Position numbers and translations under genes: made by a program. From Ctena decussata (taxonomy: Eukaryota > Mollusca > Bivalvia > Lucinida > Lucinidae): a stretch of 64,000 nt of DNA. Shown piece by piece: positions 1 through 12,170 of the stretch. Under the pieces are notes generated by a model. That model did not search any database. It saw only the letters and a list, made by a program, of their open reading frames with translations, and was not told the origin of the DNA. How positions within the stretch are numbered: position 1 is the stretch's first letter; the number at the start of each line of letters is the position of its first letter. The DNA is taken from assembly GCA_963989385.1 (NCBI GenBank), contig OZ022499.1, positions 35,704,993-35,768,992 of the forward strand, in the 5' to 3' direction.

Positions 1-293
1 GCCAAGTTGTAACGTCACAGTTTCTTACGTCACAATGTAGCGTTGGGTGACGTCATTGGCAGAGAGTACCTTGCCGTGAGAGACAGCTGATTATTCAAGG
101 TTAATTGGCCGGTAAATTGATATATACCATATAAATCATATTTAACGTCCCGGGGGCGTTGCATTTTACGAAAGTGGGGGAGGGGGCGGCGTTAATTAGA
201 GCCGCAATTGTAATACATCAGCCTCGGTCAAAATACCCTAACAAACATTAGTTTGGTCAAAGGGTATTCTCTTGATTTTTGCCTCCCTTCTCA
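1..293. other. Intergenic stretch, no gene
   Basis: I see no open frame or RNA gene here. A TGACGTCATT-like motif lies near position 48 and a G-rich patch near 174-190. Neither can be assigned to a known element. Confidence 0.5.
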
Positions 294-374
294 GAAGGGG
301 TGGGGTTCAATTCTTAAAGGAAAGAATTTGCTCTGCTCCTCTAGGAGCAATTCTTTCCTTCAAGAGTTGACCCC
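294..374. repeat. Foldback hairpin
   Basis: Positions 302-333 and 344-374 form a near-perfect inverted repeat (GGGGTTCAATTCTTAAAGGA pairs with the RC of the right side) around a loop of about 10 bases. The motif 'CTAGGAGCAA..TTCTTTCC' and the outer 'GAGTTGACCCC' resemble the middle of the TGGGTACA-ended MITEs at 37.6, 40.2 and 53.3 kb. This may be a short relic of that family (inference). Confidence 0.55.
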
Positions 375-429
375 ATTTCAAAGTTCTACCTAACCTAAAG
401 AAGCAAACAAGGTTTTCATGCAAGATAAT

Positions 430-508
430 ATAAGCGGGATTCGAACCCGGACCGCTAGATCAGTAGGCCAGCGCTTAGCCCAATTGGCTACGGGGGCTCC
501 TTTTCGCA
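430..508 (-). repeat. tRNA-like SINE head (family S1), solo
   Basis: Read on the minus strand this has a Pol III A-box-like segment (TAGCCAATTGGGC) and a canonical B box (GGTTCGAATCC). Its middle, GGCCTACTGATCTAGCGG, matches the S1 SINE heads at 1.0 and 33.1 kb. No acceptor stem can be formed and no S1 body follows the B box. I read it as a truncated SINE head or tRNA pseudogene, not a working tRNA. Confidence 0.6.
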
Positions 509-1007
509 TGTAAAAGAAGTATGTGAAGTGAGTTCCAGAATGATAAATGCAAATCAGAAATCGGTAAAAGAAATGGCGTAAATAAAGCACCTACTAGGTT
601 GGTATTCTGATGACCGTTTGCAAAAGCAATAGAAGTAAAACGTTGTAACCATAACGCCCAACTCACATGAGAATTTGCAGACCAGAGGCCTGCACAGTTT
701 CAGACTGATTCATGACAAGCTGCAGGAGGCGTATTTAAGCACCGTCTGTCAAAGTTGGGGGGAGGAGTGGATTGGTTGGGGGGGGGGGGGGGGGGGCTAT
801 GGAACTACGGAAAGGTGAATACTGTGTCCACTCGCTATTCTTTGAAAAAGCAGTGGAGAAAAAAGGAAACTGATCCATAAAAAACAGCAGTGTATATAAT
901 TAATGAGCTGAAAAGAAGTTTTTTTGTATACACGCATAAACAGTGATAATCCTCATATCCGCCCCTTACACACCTCTCGTCCCCGAAACAGCTCCCATCC
1001 CCAACAA
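509..1007. other. Intergenic, contains a 19-base G run
   Basis: No gene is visible. A run of about 19 consecutive G occupies 778-796. It is a candidate for length polymorphism or G-quadruplex formation. Nothing else in the stretch is recognisable. Confidence 0.6.
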
Positions 1008-1206
1008 GTAGCCCAGTAGGTTAAGCGCCTGGCCTGCTGATTTAGCGATGACAGATTCGAGGTCCGCCGGATGCGGAAATCTTTCCAACCGCACACGAGG
1101 TTGTATTGCACACAGTCTTTCACTATCACTCTCCCATCGTCCCTTTATGACTGAAATACGGTTAAAAAGGATTAAAATCGCAATTATCCATCCGTCCATA
1201 ACCCCC
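1008..1206 (+). mobile_element. tRNA-derived SINE, family S1
   Basis: The head (about 1,008-1,070) is tRNA-like: TAGCCCAGTAGG as A box and GATTCGAGGTCC as a degenerate B box. The body (about 1,070-1,206) has 'GGAAATCTTTCCAACCG', 'CTTTCACTATCACTCTCCC' and 'ACTGAAATACGGTTAAAA', then 'AAAATCGCAATTATCCATCC'. The same head-plus-body order recurs at 31,841 (+), 33,122 (-) and 54,862 (-), which defines the family. Two short open frames overlap it and look like chance. Confidence 0.75.
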
Positions 1207-1920
1207 CGCCACCCCGTTCTCAAAACACACGTTTTTTCCGCTTCCATGCACTAGTTACAAACACGTCTCACCGAGTATTGGATATTTTTATCATTTACTA
1301 ATGATAAAGACAGGGACTGTAAATCGGTAAACTTAAAAAATCTAAACATTTGGGAAATCTACTAATTACTGTAACTGTCATAAAATTGAAGATTTTTTTT
1401 CATTGTAGGAATGCGCATGTACCTCAAAAATGCAGATGGAATAGCACACAAAGTAGACCCAGGAGCAGTCTGATCTAAGCCTGCACATCAAAGATCAATG
1501 TCATAGACTTGTGAAATGCGATACCGTACCAATATTTTTATCACTTGCAGCTCCCCCGCAATTTGGCCACAGAATGCATGAACGAAAGGATAATTTAGCT
1601 GCATGTCCAGCCGTGCTTGAAACGTACATCAATGAAAGGATGTTTTCATGTTAATGTACGTTTCTTTCAGACAACTAAATACCTAAATATAAAGATCTAT
1701 AAATGTTCAATCATGAAAAGTGTGCTAATTCTATTATTGCCATTTTGCGATGACTTCTTTCAAATATTTATTTAACGAAGCTCCAGATGATTTCACTTTG
1801 TTCTTCAAGTCATCTGTTGTTGTCGGTTGGTTCAATTATGTCGTAACGGAGCATTCAGAATGTGCCATTCTGTACGTGGTATATTCGTGCATATTTTATA
1901 GTTATTTATTTTTATTTCTT
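1207..1920. other. Intergenic, no gene
   Basis: AT-rich sequence without a supported exon, RNA gene or recognisable repeat. Confidence 0.5.
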
Positions 1921-1927
1921 TATTATT

Positions 1928-1970
<43 letters not shown>
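1921..1970. repeat. (TTA)n microsatellite, interrupted
   Basis: TTA/ATT trinucleotide array with two ATC interruptions. The open frames across it, with poly-Tyr or poly-Asn runs, are artefacts of the repeat. Confidence 0.9.
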
Positions 1971-2678
1971 CTAACTTTTTTCCAGCTCTCAAAACAAGGT
2001 TTCCCATAAGTCTCAATGGAACGAATCCATCTCCTGGCGTCTCCTGGCACCGAGTCTGTCCATGTTCTCTCGTATTCAAAGAAGAGACTTTGAGTTCGAT
2101 ATAATTTATTTATTTACATGTAGATGACAAAAACTTCAAATGCAAAGAGTGCATTTCACTTTTTACAATAAAAGAATATTGAAGCAATTAACTTAGTGGA
2201 ACAAAATAAAATGCTCTTAAATCTATGATCCCTCGTTGAATTGCTAGTGTTAAATTTTTGTGGGGAGATTACCATAACAGGCCAGAATTTAGTCTCGCAT
2301 GAAATGGATTTGAAACTTATGATTTTATGTCCATTTCAACAGTATTTAACTTCATATCAGCATGAATGGAGAGTGATATTGATAGATTGTTTGTAGTGGA
2401 ACCCCAGCAATTTCCGCTTCCTGAAATATTTCATTCTACATTGTATATCGAGCCATCATCCAGAGAGATGGCGAAAGAAAAGACATGCTAGGGGAGAATA
2501 AAATGTCCAAACAATCCCCACCCGTACCTACTGCATGCAAAGTAGGCCCTTGCTCCACTATTTTCCTTAGTCGGACTCCTTGACACTGAAAACTACCCGG
2601 CACAATCGCCCGACCACAAGCACTTCGGTACGTGCCGAATTTTGACGGATAACGACATAGGAAAGAATATTATCTCTG

Positions 2679-2679
<1 letters not shown>
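1971..2679. other. Intergenic, no gene
   Basis: No supported gene or RNA. Nothing here clearly matches the other repeat families of the window. Confidence 0.45.

Positions 2680-2723
<44 letters not shown>
2680..2723. repeat. (ATT)n microsatellite
   Basis: Uninterrupted ATT trinucleotide array of about 14 units. Confidence 0.9.
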
Positions 2724-3446
2724 TCTTCTTAGAAATTCAGAACACCAAAGCAAACAAAACTAATTTGAAAAAAAATAAACAAATAAATTTTCATGAATGA
2801 CAAACAGCAGTTTTGCTCGGAATTAAATTGTCCGCAAAATCAAACGTACGTGCATGTAACAAAATATTGTTTTGCGGACAAAATTCTAAACAAAAACTTA
2901 CACCGGACTCAGAAATAATAATGCCTTATCAAATATGATAGTATAGCCAAACTTGAAATCCACAGACTTTTCAAGCTCTACAGGCTTTAGTATTACATGT
3001 AATACCATCACCGCGCAGGACAAATGCGGGAGGGGTGTTTGTGTGTGTGTTGGGTGTGGGGCGGGTGGGGATGAGGTTGATTATAAAAATTGACATATAC
3101 ATACAAGCTCTCGCAGAAAAGAAATAGCAACATCTAATCGACTTCGTTAAAGAGTGGCAGCACAGAGCAAACGGAAAAGCGCTTAACAACAAACCTGTAA
3201 GCTGAATAACGTCGTTAACGTCATATAATCATTAAGAACGTCGAGTGGGGTAGGGTATCTTAAAGACGTCACAAATGCGTAAATAACATGCGAGACCTTA
3301 AAAAATCCATTTTCAATCGCAGGAAACATACAGATATGATATAGTAAAATTTCATCAATTTCTGAGACAGGGCCGATTTTGACCCTCCGTGAATCTTGTC
3401 CTTTCTAGTTTTATTTGCTCATTAATTTCAGAATTTCATTTATTTC
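2724..3446. other. Intergenic, no gene
   Basis: No supported gene. A GT-rich low-complexity patch lies at about 3,035-3,070. An imperfect inverted pair, 'TTGTCCGCAAAA' (about 2,828) and 'TTTTGCGGACAAAATT' (about 2,870), suggests a small foldback. Confidence 0.45.
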
Positions 3447-3527
3447 TTTTTTTTTTTTTTTTTTTTTTTGATGTATGTTTTTTTTTTTTTGTTTTTTTTT
3501 TTTTTTTTTTTGTGGGGGGGGGGGGGG
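3447..3527. repeat. Poly-T / poly-G low-complexity tract
   Basis: Three long T runs broken by a few bases, ending in a run of about 14 G. The 62-codon Phe-rich open frame across it is not a gene. Confidence 0.9.
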
Positions 3528-3699
3528 TCATTCTAACAGTGAACGCTAGATCACATGACCTGTTCTGCTGCATATAAACTGGGCCCGCACTGCTTGCCTT
3601 TGTCCCTGTTCGGGATACTAGACGTAAACGGATTAGTTAACCTTGTTACTATTTGAAGCGGAATAAAATGCCAAAGGCCAGGTCACTCAACATTTCGCT

Positions 3700-4840
3700 G
3701 CAGTCGAAACAGGGGATAACTCTGTAAAAATAGCACAATAGAATATCTGAAATTTAATGCTCATCGGCTTCATGGTAAAACAACCTTCATTATTTGAAAT
3801 CAATCTGATACAGTTGTTACTGGAGTTGCAATCACAATATTTAAGTCAGCAAGGGCCGCATACCTCTGTCAAAAAACAACACAATTAAAAACACACATGA
3901 CATATACATCTCCATGTCTTTCAAAGACAATCTGCATTTCAAATAATTTTATGGAACAATGAAGGCAGAGATGAAGATACAAGGTAGGATATTTTCCACC
4001 TCAAAAGTGGTATTCCTCTTTTTATAATAGACACAACATTAGTCAACCATCATCAGAATAATTAACACATCAAATACTCATAGTATACCAAAAACCAGCT
4101 ATCGAGGTCGAAGGGTCATGAAAAATTGCGAAAGTCGGAAAAAGCATAACTCTCTCCAAAATATGACAATCAAAATTCCGAAGTCACATGCATGCCTTCA
4201 AATCATGGCAAAACAGCCTTTGAGTTTTCAAATCAGTTTGATGAAAGATGTGGTAGGAATTGCGGACACAAGGTCTGAGTCAGTTATATGAAAATTCCAA
4301 GTTCAAAGCAGCTGTAACGCCATTAAAAGTGACGGAACGTAAAATCCAAACAGACATACACATCTTCATATAATAGCAAAATTTTAAGAAAATCATTTGA
4401 GGCCTCCAAGAGGAGTTGCAGACACAAGCATTCTAGGTCAAGAATAGCTGGAACGCTATCAAAAATGATCAACCCAAATATACAACCCACATACACATTT
4501 TCATATAATAGCAAGAAAACCTACAAAGTTTCAAGAAAATCGGATTAGGCGTCCAGGAGGAGTTGTTAATACAGGCTTTTATATGGAGATTCTAAGTTCA
4601 AAACAGCTGTATACAATACCATGAAAAATCAACAAATCAAATATCCAAACCCACATGCACATCTTCATACCGGAGCAAGAAACCCTGCAAAAGAGTATCG
4701 GATGAGGCGTCTATGTGGAGTTGCGGACACAAAATTTGGAATGGATGGACGGACGCACTGATAAACGGACACATGAACGCACGGACGGACGGACTTTGGT
4801 ACTTTTTAAATAGTCCCACTCCCACTACGTCAGGTGATAA
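3700..4840 (-). mobile_element. Degenerate pearl-like element (P6)
   Basis: Tandem units of about 150-160 bp are visible through the recurring phrase 'GGAGTTGCGGACACAA' near 4,258, 4,408, 4,557 and 4,717, with weaker units further left. The array is followed by a GGACGGACG-rich patch at 4,745-4,795 and by 'GTCCCACTCCCACTACGTCA' at about 4,815. On the minus strand the order is unique 5' end, CCGT-type microsatellite, tandem core. That is the layout of bivalve pearl elements. A clean 3' end is not visible, so the left limit is approximate. Confidence 0.55.
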
Positions 4841-4936
4841 AGAAATGTTACCTTTTTAGTGGGTTTGTAGCCTTCAGTGTTAAATGCAACTACATTGCTG
4901 AAATTTATTTGATGTTCAGCTTCAGAAACACATATA

Positions 4937-7001
4937 CAAGGGTTGATCCAGAAGTAATGTCACTGTGTCCATTGTGCGCTTATTCACCGTAGCATTATTA
5001 TAAAAAATATATCAAGATACACTGTATTTTAGTTCTGATTAACAGAATAAATATAAAACTGGAATTTTTTCCCGTTTCAGTTATAGAGACGTTCAAAGTA
5101 TGCCACCGTCGCCATCGCGCCGCACGTTAGAATAATGTTAATTACATGAACATAATTTTCAAAGGCAAACACAAATCAAAATCAAACTAGCGCACCAAAC
5201 CAGATGAAATTTGATACGATGACGAAATATATTCCTGCCACCCAATGTTGAATATTTTATTTCGTTATTGCAGTTTGAAGTTTGCCAGGTAGTGCTAATG
5301 CTTGTAACTGCCAATTGAAAAAATGCTGATTTCCGACAAACGCGTCTGCAGATACATATGCGGTTTTGCCACAAATTAGGAATACCACCATTAGAGACAA
5401 CTGGCTGTTTCATTAGACATGCAGTTATATAACCATGATTATGAGGCTTGAGTAAAGGCGCAATCAGCGCTGTAAGGGTGCAGATGAGTCGCTATAGAGG
5501 ATCGTTCGAATACCAGAAGACCTTTATGTGCAATGTAAGACAATGGCGTCAATCTTGCTTGGACCCCATACACTGAGCCACTTTAATTACGCACCACTTT
5601 TCCGGAGCCCGCATTTTACACCAAAATTGCTATAATCAAAGATTTTTTATAGAATGTTATTGAATGGCATTATATCTTTTTGATGACAGTGAAAAAAAAA
5701 ATAGAATCACTCATGCGAAACCTTCCAGTTTCACACAAGCACATTTGACAAAACTACACTTGCAACCTAAGCGTTTACGCTTTTGGAATGCATTATGCAA
5801 TAGGCATTATCCCAAGTGATCGTTGTGATAGAAAAACACCAAAAACGAATATTTCTTTGAAGTTAAACCAGTTTTACTGCGATTTAATTGCGATACAACG
5901 TGCCGTTTTTAAGCAATGCTCGGTTTGACGTCATGTTAACGTCAGTTACAATAACTAAACAAGATTTTTTTGCAAATCGTTTTGTTACAAGTCACTTATG
6001 TGCACAGAAATATCAAAACACTAACTATTCTATCATTTGCACATCCAAGAGCTTTAGGAGTAGTGACGTCATCGCTTACGTCAACGGGAAGGCGTTAATA
6101 TATCTAAAAAAGTTTGTATGCAAAATAACGACGGATGCATCGTTGTTTACAATGAAATTACAAAAGAAGTGTTTTAGCAACTGATTTGCTCAGAAAGATT
6201 CAAAATTTCTATAGCTTTTTAAAAAGTGTGAATAAAAAGAACTTTTTCAAACCTTTGGCATTTGGCAACCAAAAATAGTCGGCTGCTGAAAACATGGTAA
6301 AGATTACAAACATGGTACAGTCTTCTATAGCGCCGAAAATGAATCGGCTCTAAACAAAGACACAGCAAAAAATTGACACTGAAAATAGTGCAGTGTGGTC
6401 TGAATGTAATGCAAAATAATGCAATGTGAATTTGTGTTTGGCGGGTACTGCCCATTCGGATCCGTTTTCTTGATTGTTTCTAACTCGATCACAACACATT
6501 TTCTATCGATTGTGCAGACATAAATGTGCGTTTTGCTGAAAGTTTCAGATTAAAATTATTATATTTCTCTTCCGAGAAATCTTACATTTTATAAGTGTTG
6601 CGGAAGTGGCTCACTGTATATGAAGATCGATGTTCTGCAATTCGAAGATTTTGTAAATTTTTTAACATGAGCTGCGGGGCTGTTCAAATATTATTGAAAG
6701 ACAAGATAAACATGGGTGAATAGACATTAGTGCTATGCTAGAACAATGAATATGCTACCTTAGACATGACACAATATCCAAACTTCTTCTGGAACGTCAA
6801 CAACGTCATTGACGTGCGGCGCGTGTCGTTACCATGCCTTCTGTCTATCTTGATATATCGATTACTGTTCACTATAATTTTATGACATTTTCAGACTATA
6901 CTGCAAATAGAATAAGGTACATGGATACGAAAGTTTGTTGCTCTCTCTTTATTCTACACGGTTTTATAGCTGCAGTGACATTACTTCTGGGTCAACCCTC
7001 G
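4937..7001. mobile_element. Mariner-like element, interrupted by a nested element
   Basis: The ends are near-identical inverted repeats of about 29 bp (27 of 29 match). The left is CAAGGGTTGATCCAGAAGTA..., and the right on the minus strand is CGAGGGTTGACCCAGAAGTA.... Both continue ATGTCACTG. TA dinucleotides flank both sides (4,935-4,936 and 7,002-7,003), as expected of the Tc1/mariner superfamily. Without the nested 1,046-bp element (5,571-6,616) the element is about 1.0 kb, slightly under a typical mariner. No intact transposase is readable. A diverged copy of the right part lies at 28,146-28,565, inverted. The mariner assignment rests on ends and target site only. Confidence 0.65.
5571..6616. 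mobile_element. TA-flanked non-autonomous element nested in the mariner
   Basis: Left end CACTGAGCCACTT and right end (minus strand) CAGTGAGCCACTT match at 12 of 13 positions. A looser second block, CGCAnCACTT, follows on each side. TA flanks both ends (5,569-5,570 and 6,617-6,618). It contains several ACGTCA motifs (about 5,930-5,945 and 6,063-6,085). The 98-codon frame at 5,888-6,184 has no recognisable family. It inserted after the mariner-like element. Confidence 0.5.
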
Positions 7002-7003
7002 TA

Positions 7004-8399
7004 CCTAGGCAGTCTTTAGCATGATGCATGCTAGAAATCAGGTGAGCGATCGTTGCCCATTGGGCGACTTGTTTCACTTTCAAAGGCTTTAGGTTTACAC
7101 AGAAAATAACTCCTTCACCCGTATATTTACCCATTTCACTATTGCCCGCCTTCAGAGAGCATCCATGGGTCCAACCGATTCTCTTGCAAAAAAGGAACCG
7201 TATCGTTTTTGCTGTAATAACTAGCTACTGACCACAGATACTCACGTGAGCATAATTAGCAGAGGGGCGTAAATATTTCCCTGAAAATGTTTCAGAGGAT
7301 CCCATACAGGTGGCCATTTCATTCGAAAATTTATGAAACGAACCTTTGGCAAGTTTGATAACGTTTATTATTAAGGGCCATTAGTGTGAGAGGTCTATTT
7401 TCTATGTCAGTAGTAGAAGTAATAATAATAATAATTATTATTATTATCATTATTATTGTATTATTATTAATACTACTATTTTATACTTTTCTGTGGAGAA
7501 AGTATTACTGAACATTGATGACATTATAACATTTCATCTTGTGCTTTGATAGGATGTAAGTTTTCAATTTTATATTTCGTGTTTATTTCTTATATATTTG
7601 TTGTCTTTATCATTTTCCCGAAATAACCATGCAGTATGCAAACAGTACATTAAAACCTTGATCATACACCGCAGTCTACAGTGTATAATCAGGACTCGCA
7701 GTTTGCCAACATCATATGCAGGGAATGGGATTGAGTCTTTAAGATGATAGTTTTGCATTTCTTTGTACTGAAATAGTATCAAACAGGAAGAAAGTAGCCT
7801 ACAGTGTTCCATGTGTCTTTCCACCGTAGGCTGCTATCCTGTGCTTTCTAGGCTAGTCACAGTGAAACACGTAAATGCATCAACTAAATTAAGAAAGAGG
7901 AAACTGATATGAAGTATGTACTCTGTAAATTTAGGGCAAAACAAGTATAAACAGCATCTCTCATTGGGAATGAAACTTTATTTTACTGCAAGACTTGAAG
8001 GAGTTTTGAAACATAATCTGATAAACAGAGCTTTATGGGGCTGTGGCTCATGTTAGTAATGATTGATACTGAGATAGCTCTGGAAAAGTCATTGTGAATT
8101 TTTTGCACACTCTCAGAACCTTGAGTGCCGGACTGGAAGCAAAGTCAGTGGATAAAATAGAAAAAAAACGGTAATCATGGGCCATTTAACAACCCCACAC
8201 GCGCAAGTCCAACGGAGTGTAATTTTTGTCGTTGACACTACATGACTATACGTATAGAGTCCTGCTAGCAGGAAACATAACACTACATTTATAATCCGTA
8301 AAAAAACAAATTATGAACGCGATAAATGATTAATTACAGATTACAATCAAGCAAATTAGGCAGCCAGTACAATAGTAATAATGAAAATAATTGTCATTA
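7004..8399. other. Intergenic, no gene; one ATT microsatellite
   Basis: An imperfect AAT/ATT array occupies about 7,420-7,475. The rest shows no supported coding or RNA feature. Confidence 0.45.
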
Positions 8400-10030
8400 T
8401 ATCCTTCACCCCCACCCCTTTCTGTATTTTTTTTCATAAAAATCAGCAACTATTCAAGGTGGAAGTTTTACAATGGGTATATAATTTGACAATGACTTGT
8501 TGAATCGTGGGGTTGGTAACGGGCTAGCCTAGCCACTAGGCGAAGACGTTATATCCGTCAGCTATGTTATTTTCCCAATTCCTACAGCTAGTCTTATATA
8601 CTTATAGCTCGACTTTTTAATATATCAGAAAAGGAGCAGATTCAAGTTTTGAAGGCTAGCCATAGAAAAGAAGCAAAACAAAATATTGTTTTTTCTATTA
8701 ACGATAAGCTTTTTCATTATCAGACTAGGTCTAGTCTAATAATGGGCTTTCTCTTCTTTGTTTTTCCCTGTATTTGTTTTCTTTTTTCTCTTTCTTTCTC
8801 TCTGTCTCCACACTTGGTCGTCAAATATATCTCCACAACATTATAAGATAAGAATCTCGTACTGAGTACATGATTGTATACAGGCAGGTAGCTAATGAAC
8901 TGTGGCTAGCAAATTGAGAGATACTTTCTACCGGAGCAAGAATTCTGAATGGTCAAGATTTTAACTGATACCTTTGTAATAAGATAAACAGGCCTGGGAA
9001 TGAACCTAGGGTCAAATTGCCGCTCGCAGAAAAAATGCCTTCCGAGAGCCTTCCGATAAAGAGTTTTCGTGCATACAAATGGAAAAGGTATAAACATGCA
9101 AAAGTGTGTAAATGCCATTTGAAACTTGCAGATCTTATTCCACAGTATCTAAAGGCAAACCCTCTAACCTTAATGCATTACCCAAGGTTGATGGATAGAG
9201 TTAGATGTACATTGATACTGGTTGAGTCTTATCTTCCATAAATAAAATGCCAGACTGCCTTTTCTCAGGACAGGGTCTTAATTGTTTAGTTTAGGGGCAG
9301 TATACTCTCATTAAGGTGCCAGTTTAGCATTTCTGACAAAGATAATGGTTTCAGTTTTGGAATTTCACAGATACTGATCGCCAATGATATAGCAGAAAAT
9401 AGCCTCTTCTGGTAGAAGCATGTCTCTATAGGCCAAAATGCAACTTGCTAGCCCCTGTTCATTAGCTACCTGATACAGGTTGATAATGACAAGTTGTATA
9501 ATGAGATAGAGAACCAGCCTTCTCCTGTTCATTCTTCACATAATTCATTCACTTTTCTTTCTCTCCATGCATTTAGTACTATAATTTTTCGTAAAAATTT
9601 TATCAGCATTTGTTCAAGAAATAAGGTTCATATTTGGTATATGAGTTAACAGTGACTTGTTGTATTGAAGTATTAAATGTGGGCCTCCCCTTTTTTCCTG
9701 TATTTGTTTTTTCCCATATCTTCCCAACAGTATAAGACAGAAAGTTGATATTTGATATACTGATTGACAATCACAAAGTGAATCATGGAAAAGAGGACCC
9801 CACTTCTCATGTTTGTTCTTTCCTGTATTTGTTCACTCCTCTTTCTCTCCATGCATTCAGTACTGTTATCTTTCATAAAAAGATTCACAGAAACTGTGCA
9901 GCATCATATTTGGTACACGACTTGGCAATGCCTACTGACAGATTACATAGCAAAGGTTCTCAGCTACTGTTCAGCATAGACTGCTCATACATACATGGTA
10001 AATTTGTTTATTTCACGTTTTGTTTTCTCC
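8400..10030. repeat. Degenerate tandem array, split by a MITE
   Basis: Units of very roughly 125-150 bp are suggested by repeated phrases: 'CTGTATTTGTTTT' (about 8,769 and 9,699), 'TTTCTCTCCATGCATT' (about 9,560 and 9,847), 'GACTTGTTG' (8,493 and 9,652) and 'CATAAAAA' followed by TCA. The units are strongly diverged. The 101-codon frame at 9,745-10,050 lies across them and looks like chance. The array is interrupted by the element at 8,885-9,472. Confidence 0.45.
8885..9472. mobile_element. MITE with CAGGTAGC ends and a 7-bp target duplication
   Basis: The terminal inverted repeats begin CAGGTAGCTAATGAAC and run on for about 35 bp with a few mismatches (...GGCTAGCAA.TTG). The direct repeat ATACAGG flanks both ends (8,878-8,884 and 9,473-9,479). 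The ends and near-8-bp duplication suggest a hAT-type non-autonomous element, though only 7 bases match. The internal open frames of 65-75 codons are unconvincing. Confidence 0.7.
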
Positions 10031-10079
10031 ATACAAGCCATATACATTGAAAGCGTTACAGCGGTGATATAGTCAGATT

Positions 10080-11650
10080 TTCTGACAGTTCTAATTTTTT
10101 TATATCTTGTAAAGGCAGAGATGGAATTCTATGAAATTTCGCAGAAAAATTAACACCCACAAGGTAGAAAATAATAAGGTCTAGGGACCAATAGCTAATT
10201 CTTTTTGTAGTTTTTATGTAACATTTTGTCCGTGACAGTTGTTTTATTTTATTAATATCTTGAAAAGGCAATGATGGAAACTTCATGAAAGTTTGCAGAA
10301 AGATAAACATTCAGAAGATAAGCATTCATAAAACAAAATCAAGGTCTAGGGCCAAAGTCTTTGAGGTATTTCCCTTGGTTAGTTTTTTTTTGTTGTTTTT
10401 TTTTTGGAGGGGGGGGGGGTGACATTTTATCGTGAAATTTGTGAAATTTTCTCAATATCTTTTAAATGAAATGATGAAACTTCTCGAAATATGGCAGGAA
10501 GGTTGTCATTCACAACAAAGATATTCATACAAACAAAATTAAAGTCTAGGGCCCATTTCTGTGAAGTTTTTTGCCACACATATATGCTTTCTGTGACATT
10601 TTTCCATATTTTATATAGGCAATGATGGAATTCCATAAAACTTTGCAGACAGACTGACAAATACAAAATAAAGTTCGAAAGCAAAATTAAGGTCTAAGGC
10701 CCAATTCTTTGAGCTATTGTCCTTTGCGGCGTTTTGTCCGTGTAATTAATTTCAATATCCGGTAAAGGCAACGATGGCATTTCATGAAATTGTGCATGAA
10801 GTTTAAGAACTTAAAGACTAATATTAAAAAAAAATAGGTCTTGTGGCAAATTCTATGAGATATTTTCTTTTGAATGTACTTAATTTTTTAGACATTTTTT
10901 TAGAAAAAAAAATATTCTTTAAGTTTCTTGTAAATGCAATGATAAAACGGAAATATAGCAGGAAGATTGACAACCACAAGATAAATTTTCTTATAAACAA
11001 GATTAAGGTCTAAGGGCCAGTTCTTTGATTTTTTCTCCTTGTTTTTTTCCTGTGACATTTGTCAATGAATTGTAAAGAAAATGATAAAATTTCATAACAT
11101 TTTGCAGGAAGGTCGATATCTACAAAATTAAGTTACAAAACAAAACTAAGGTGAAGTGCCTAATTCTTCGAGTTGTTGCCCTTTGTAGATTTTTTTTCTG
11201 TCATTATTTTCAATTTCTTCCAAAAGCAATGATGGAATTTCATGAGATTTTGCAGAAAAATTGACATTTACTTAATACACATTTACAAACAAACTTGAGG
11301 TTTAGGGACCAATTCTTTGAGCTTCTTTGTAGGGGGGGGGGGGGTCCGTGACATTTTTATCACTGGCATTTATTCTGTTAATATAGTGTAAAGGCAATGA
11401 CAGAATTACATAAACTTTTGCAGGAATATTGTAATTCAAAGGACAAACAATTATAACACAAAAATTCTCTGAGGTATTTTCTTTGTAAATTTCTCTTTAC
11501 TGGACCGTGAGATTTTTCAAAATCTTGTAAAGACAATAATGGAAATTCAAAAAAAGTTTCCATGGAGATTGCCATTTACAAAATTAACATATATAAAAAC
11601 AAATAAAGGTCTAGAGATTAATTCTTTCAGCTACATTGTATTTCTGTTTG
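10080..11650. repeat. Tandem repeat array, about 10 diverged units of about 155 bp
   Basis: The phrase 'AAAGGCAATGATGGAATTTC' and relatives recur near 10,113, 10,265, 10,465, 10,618, 10,764, 10,933, 11,085, 11,224, 11,392 and 11,530. Each is followed by 'TTTGCAGAAAGATTGACA' and 'AAGGTCTAGGGCCAATTCTT'-like phrases. Spacing is 140-200 bp, mean near 157. Poly-G/T tracts break the array at about 10,387-10,420 and 11,332-11,344. Unit length matches pearl-type cores, but no pearl ends are visible. Confidence 0.7.
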
Positions 11651-11879
11651 TACATCTCTGTATGTGACATTTTTTGCATAAAATCCACCCACCCCCCCTC
11701 CCAGGAAATTTGAGTTTTGCAAAAAAAATCTAGTTTTATTTCACTCATGAACACAAAACTTGCATTTTGAAAGCTTAGTCATCCATTTTGAATTAGCCAG
11801 TATTATTGACTGACTATTATTGTGCAGGGTAATCTAATGAGCATTGCCTATAAACCTTTTTTCATTATGTTTCTTTTTA
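11651..11879. other. Short spacer, no feature
   Basis: Nothing recognisable apart from a C-rich patch at about 11,687-11,702. Confidence 0.4.
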
Positions 11880-12170
11880 TTTGAATAACAATTATGATAA
11901 TTATTATAATATAAATAATAATTATTATTATTATTATCATTATTATTATTATTCAAATAATAATGATTTTATTAGCAGAAGTAGTAATTCGTATCATTAA
12001 AATTAATATTACCATAATGCATGGTAACAATAATAATTATACTAAATAACAATAAAAATGATAAAAATAATAATGATAATAATAATAACAAGAATAAATT
12101 AGCAAGAATAATAATTATAATTATAGTAATAACAATGTAAATAACAATTATTTTTGTATTCATTAATACT
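11880..12170. repeat. AT-rich TAA/ATT low-complexity block
   Basis: A mosaic of AAT, ATT and ATA trinucleotide runs about 290 bp long. The 63-codon Ile/Leu-rich frame on the minus strand is an artefact of composition. Confidence 0.8.

Noticed and set aside
430..508. Functional tRNA gene
   Set aside because: A good B box, but no acceptor stem and a poor anticodon stem. The sequence matches SINE heads.
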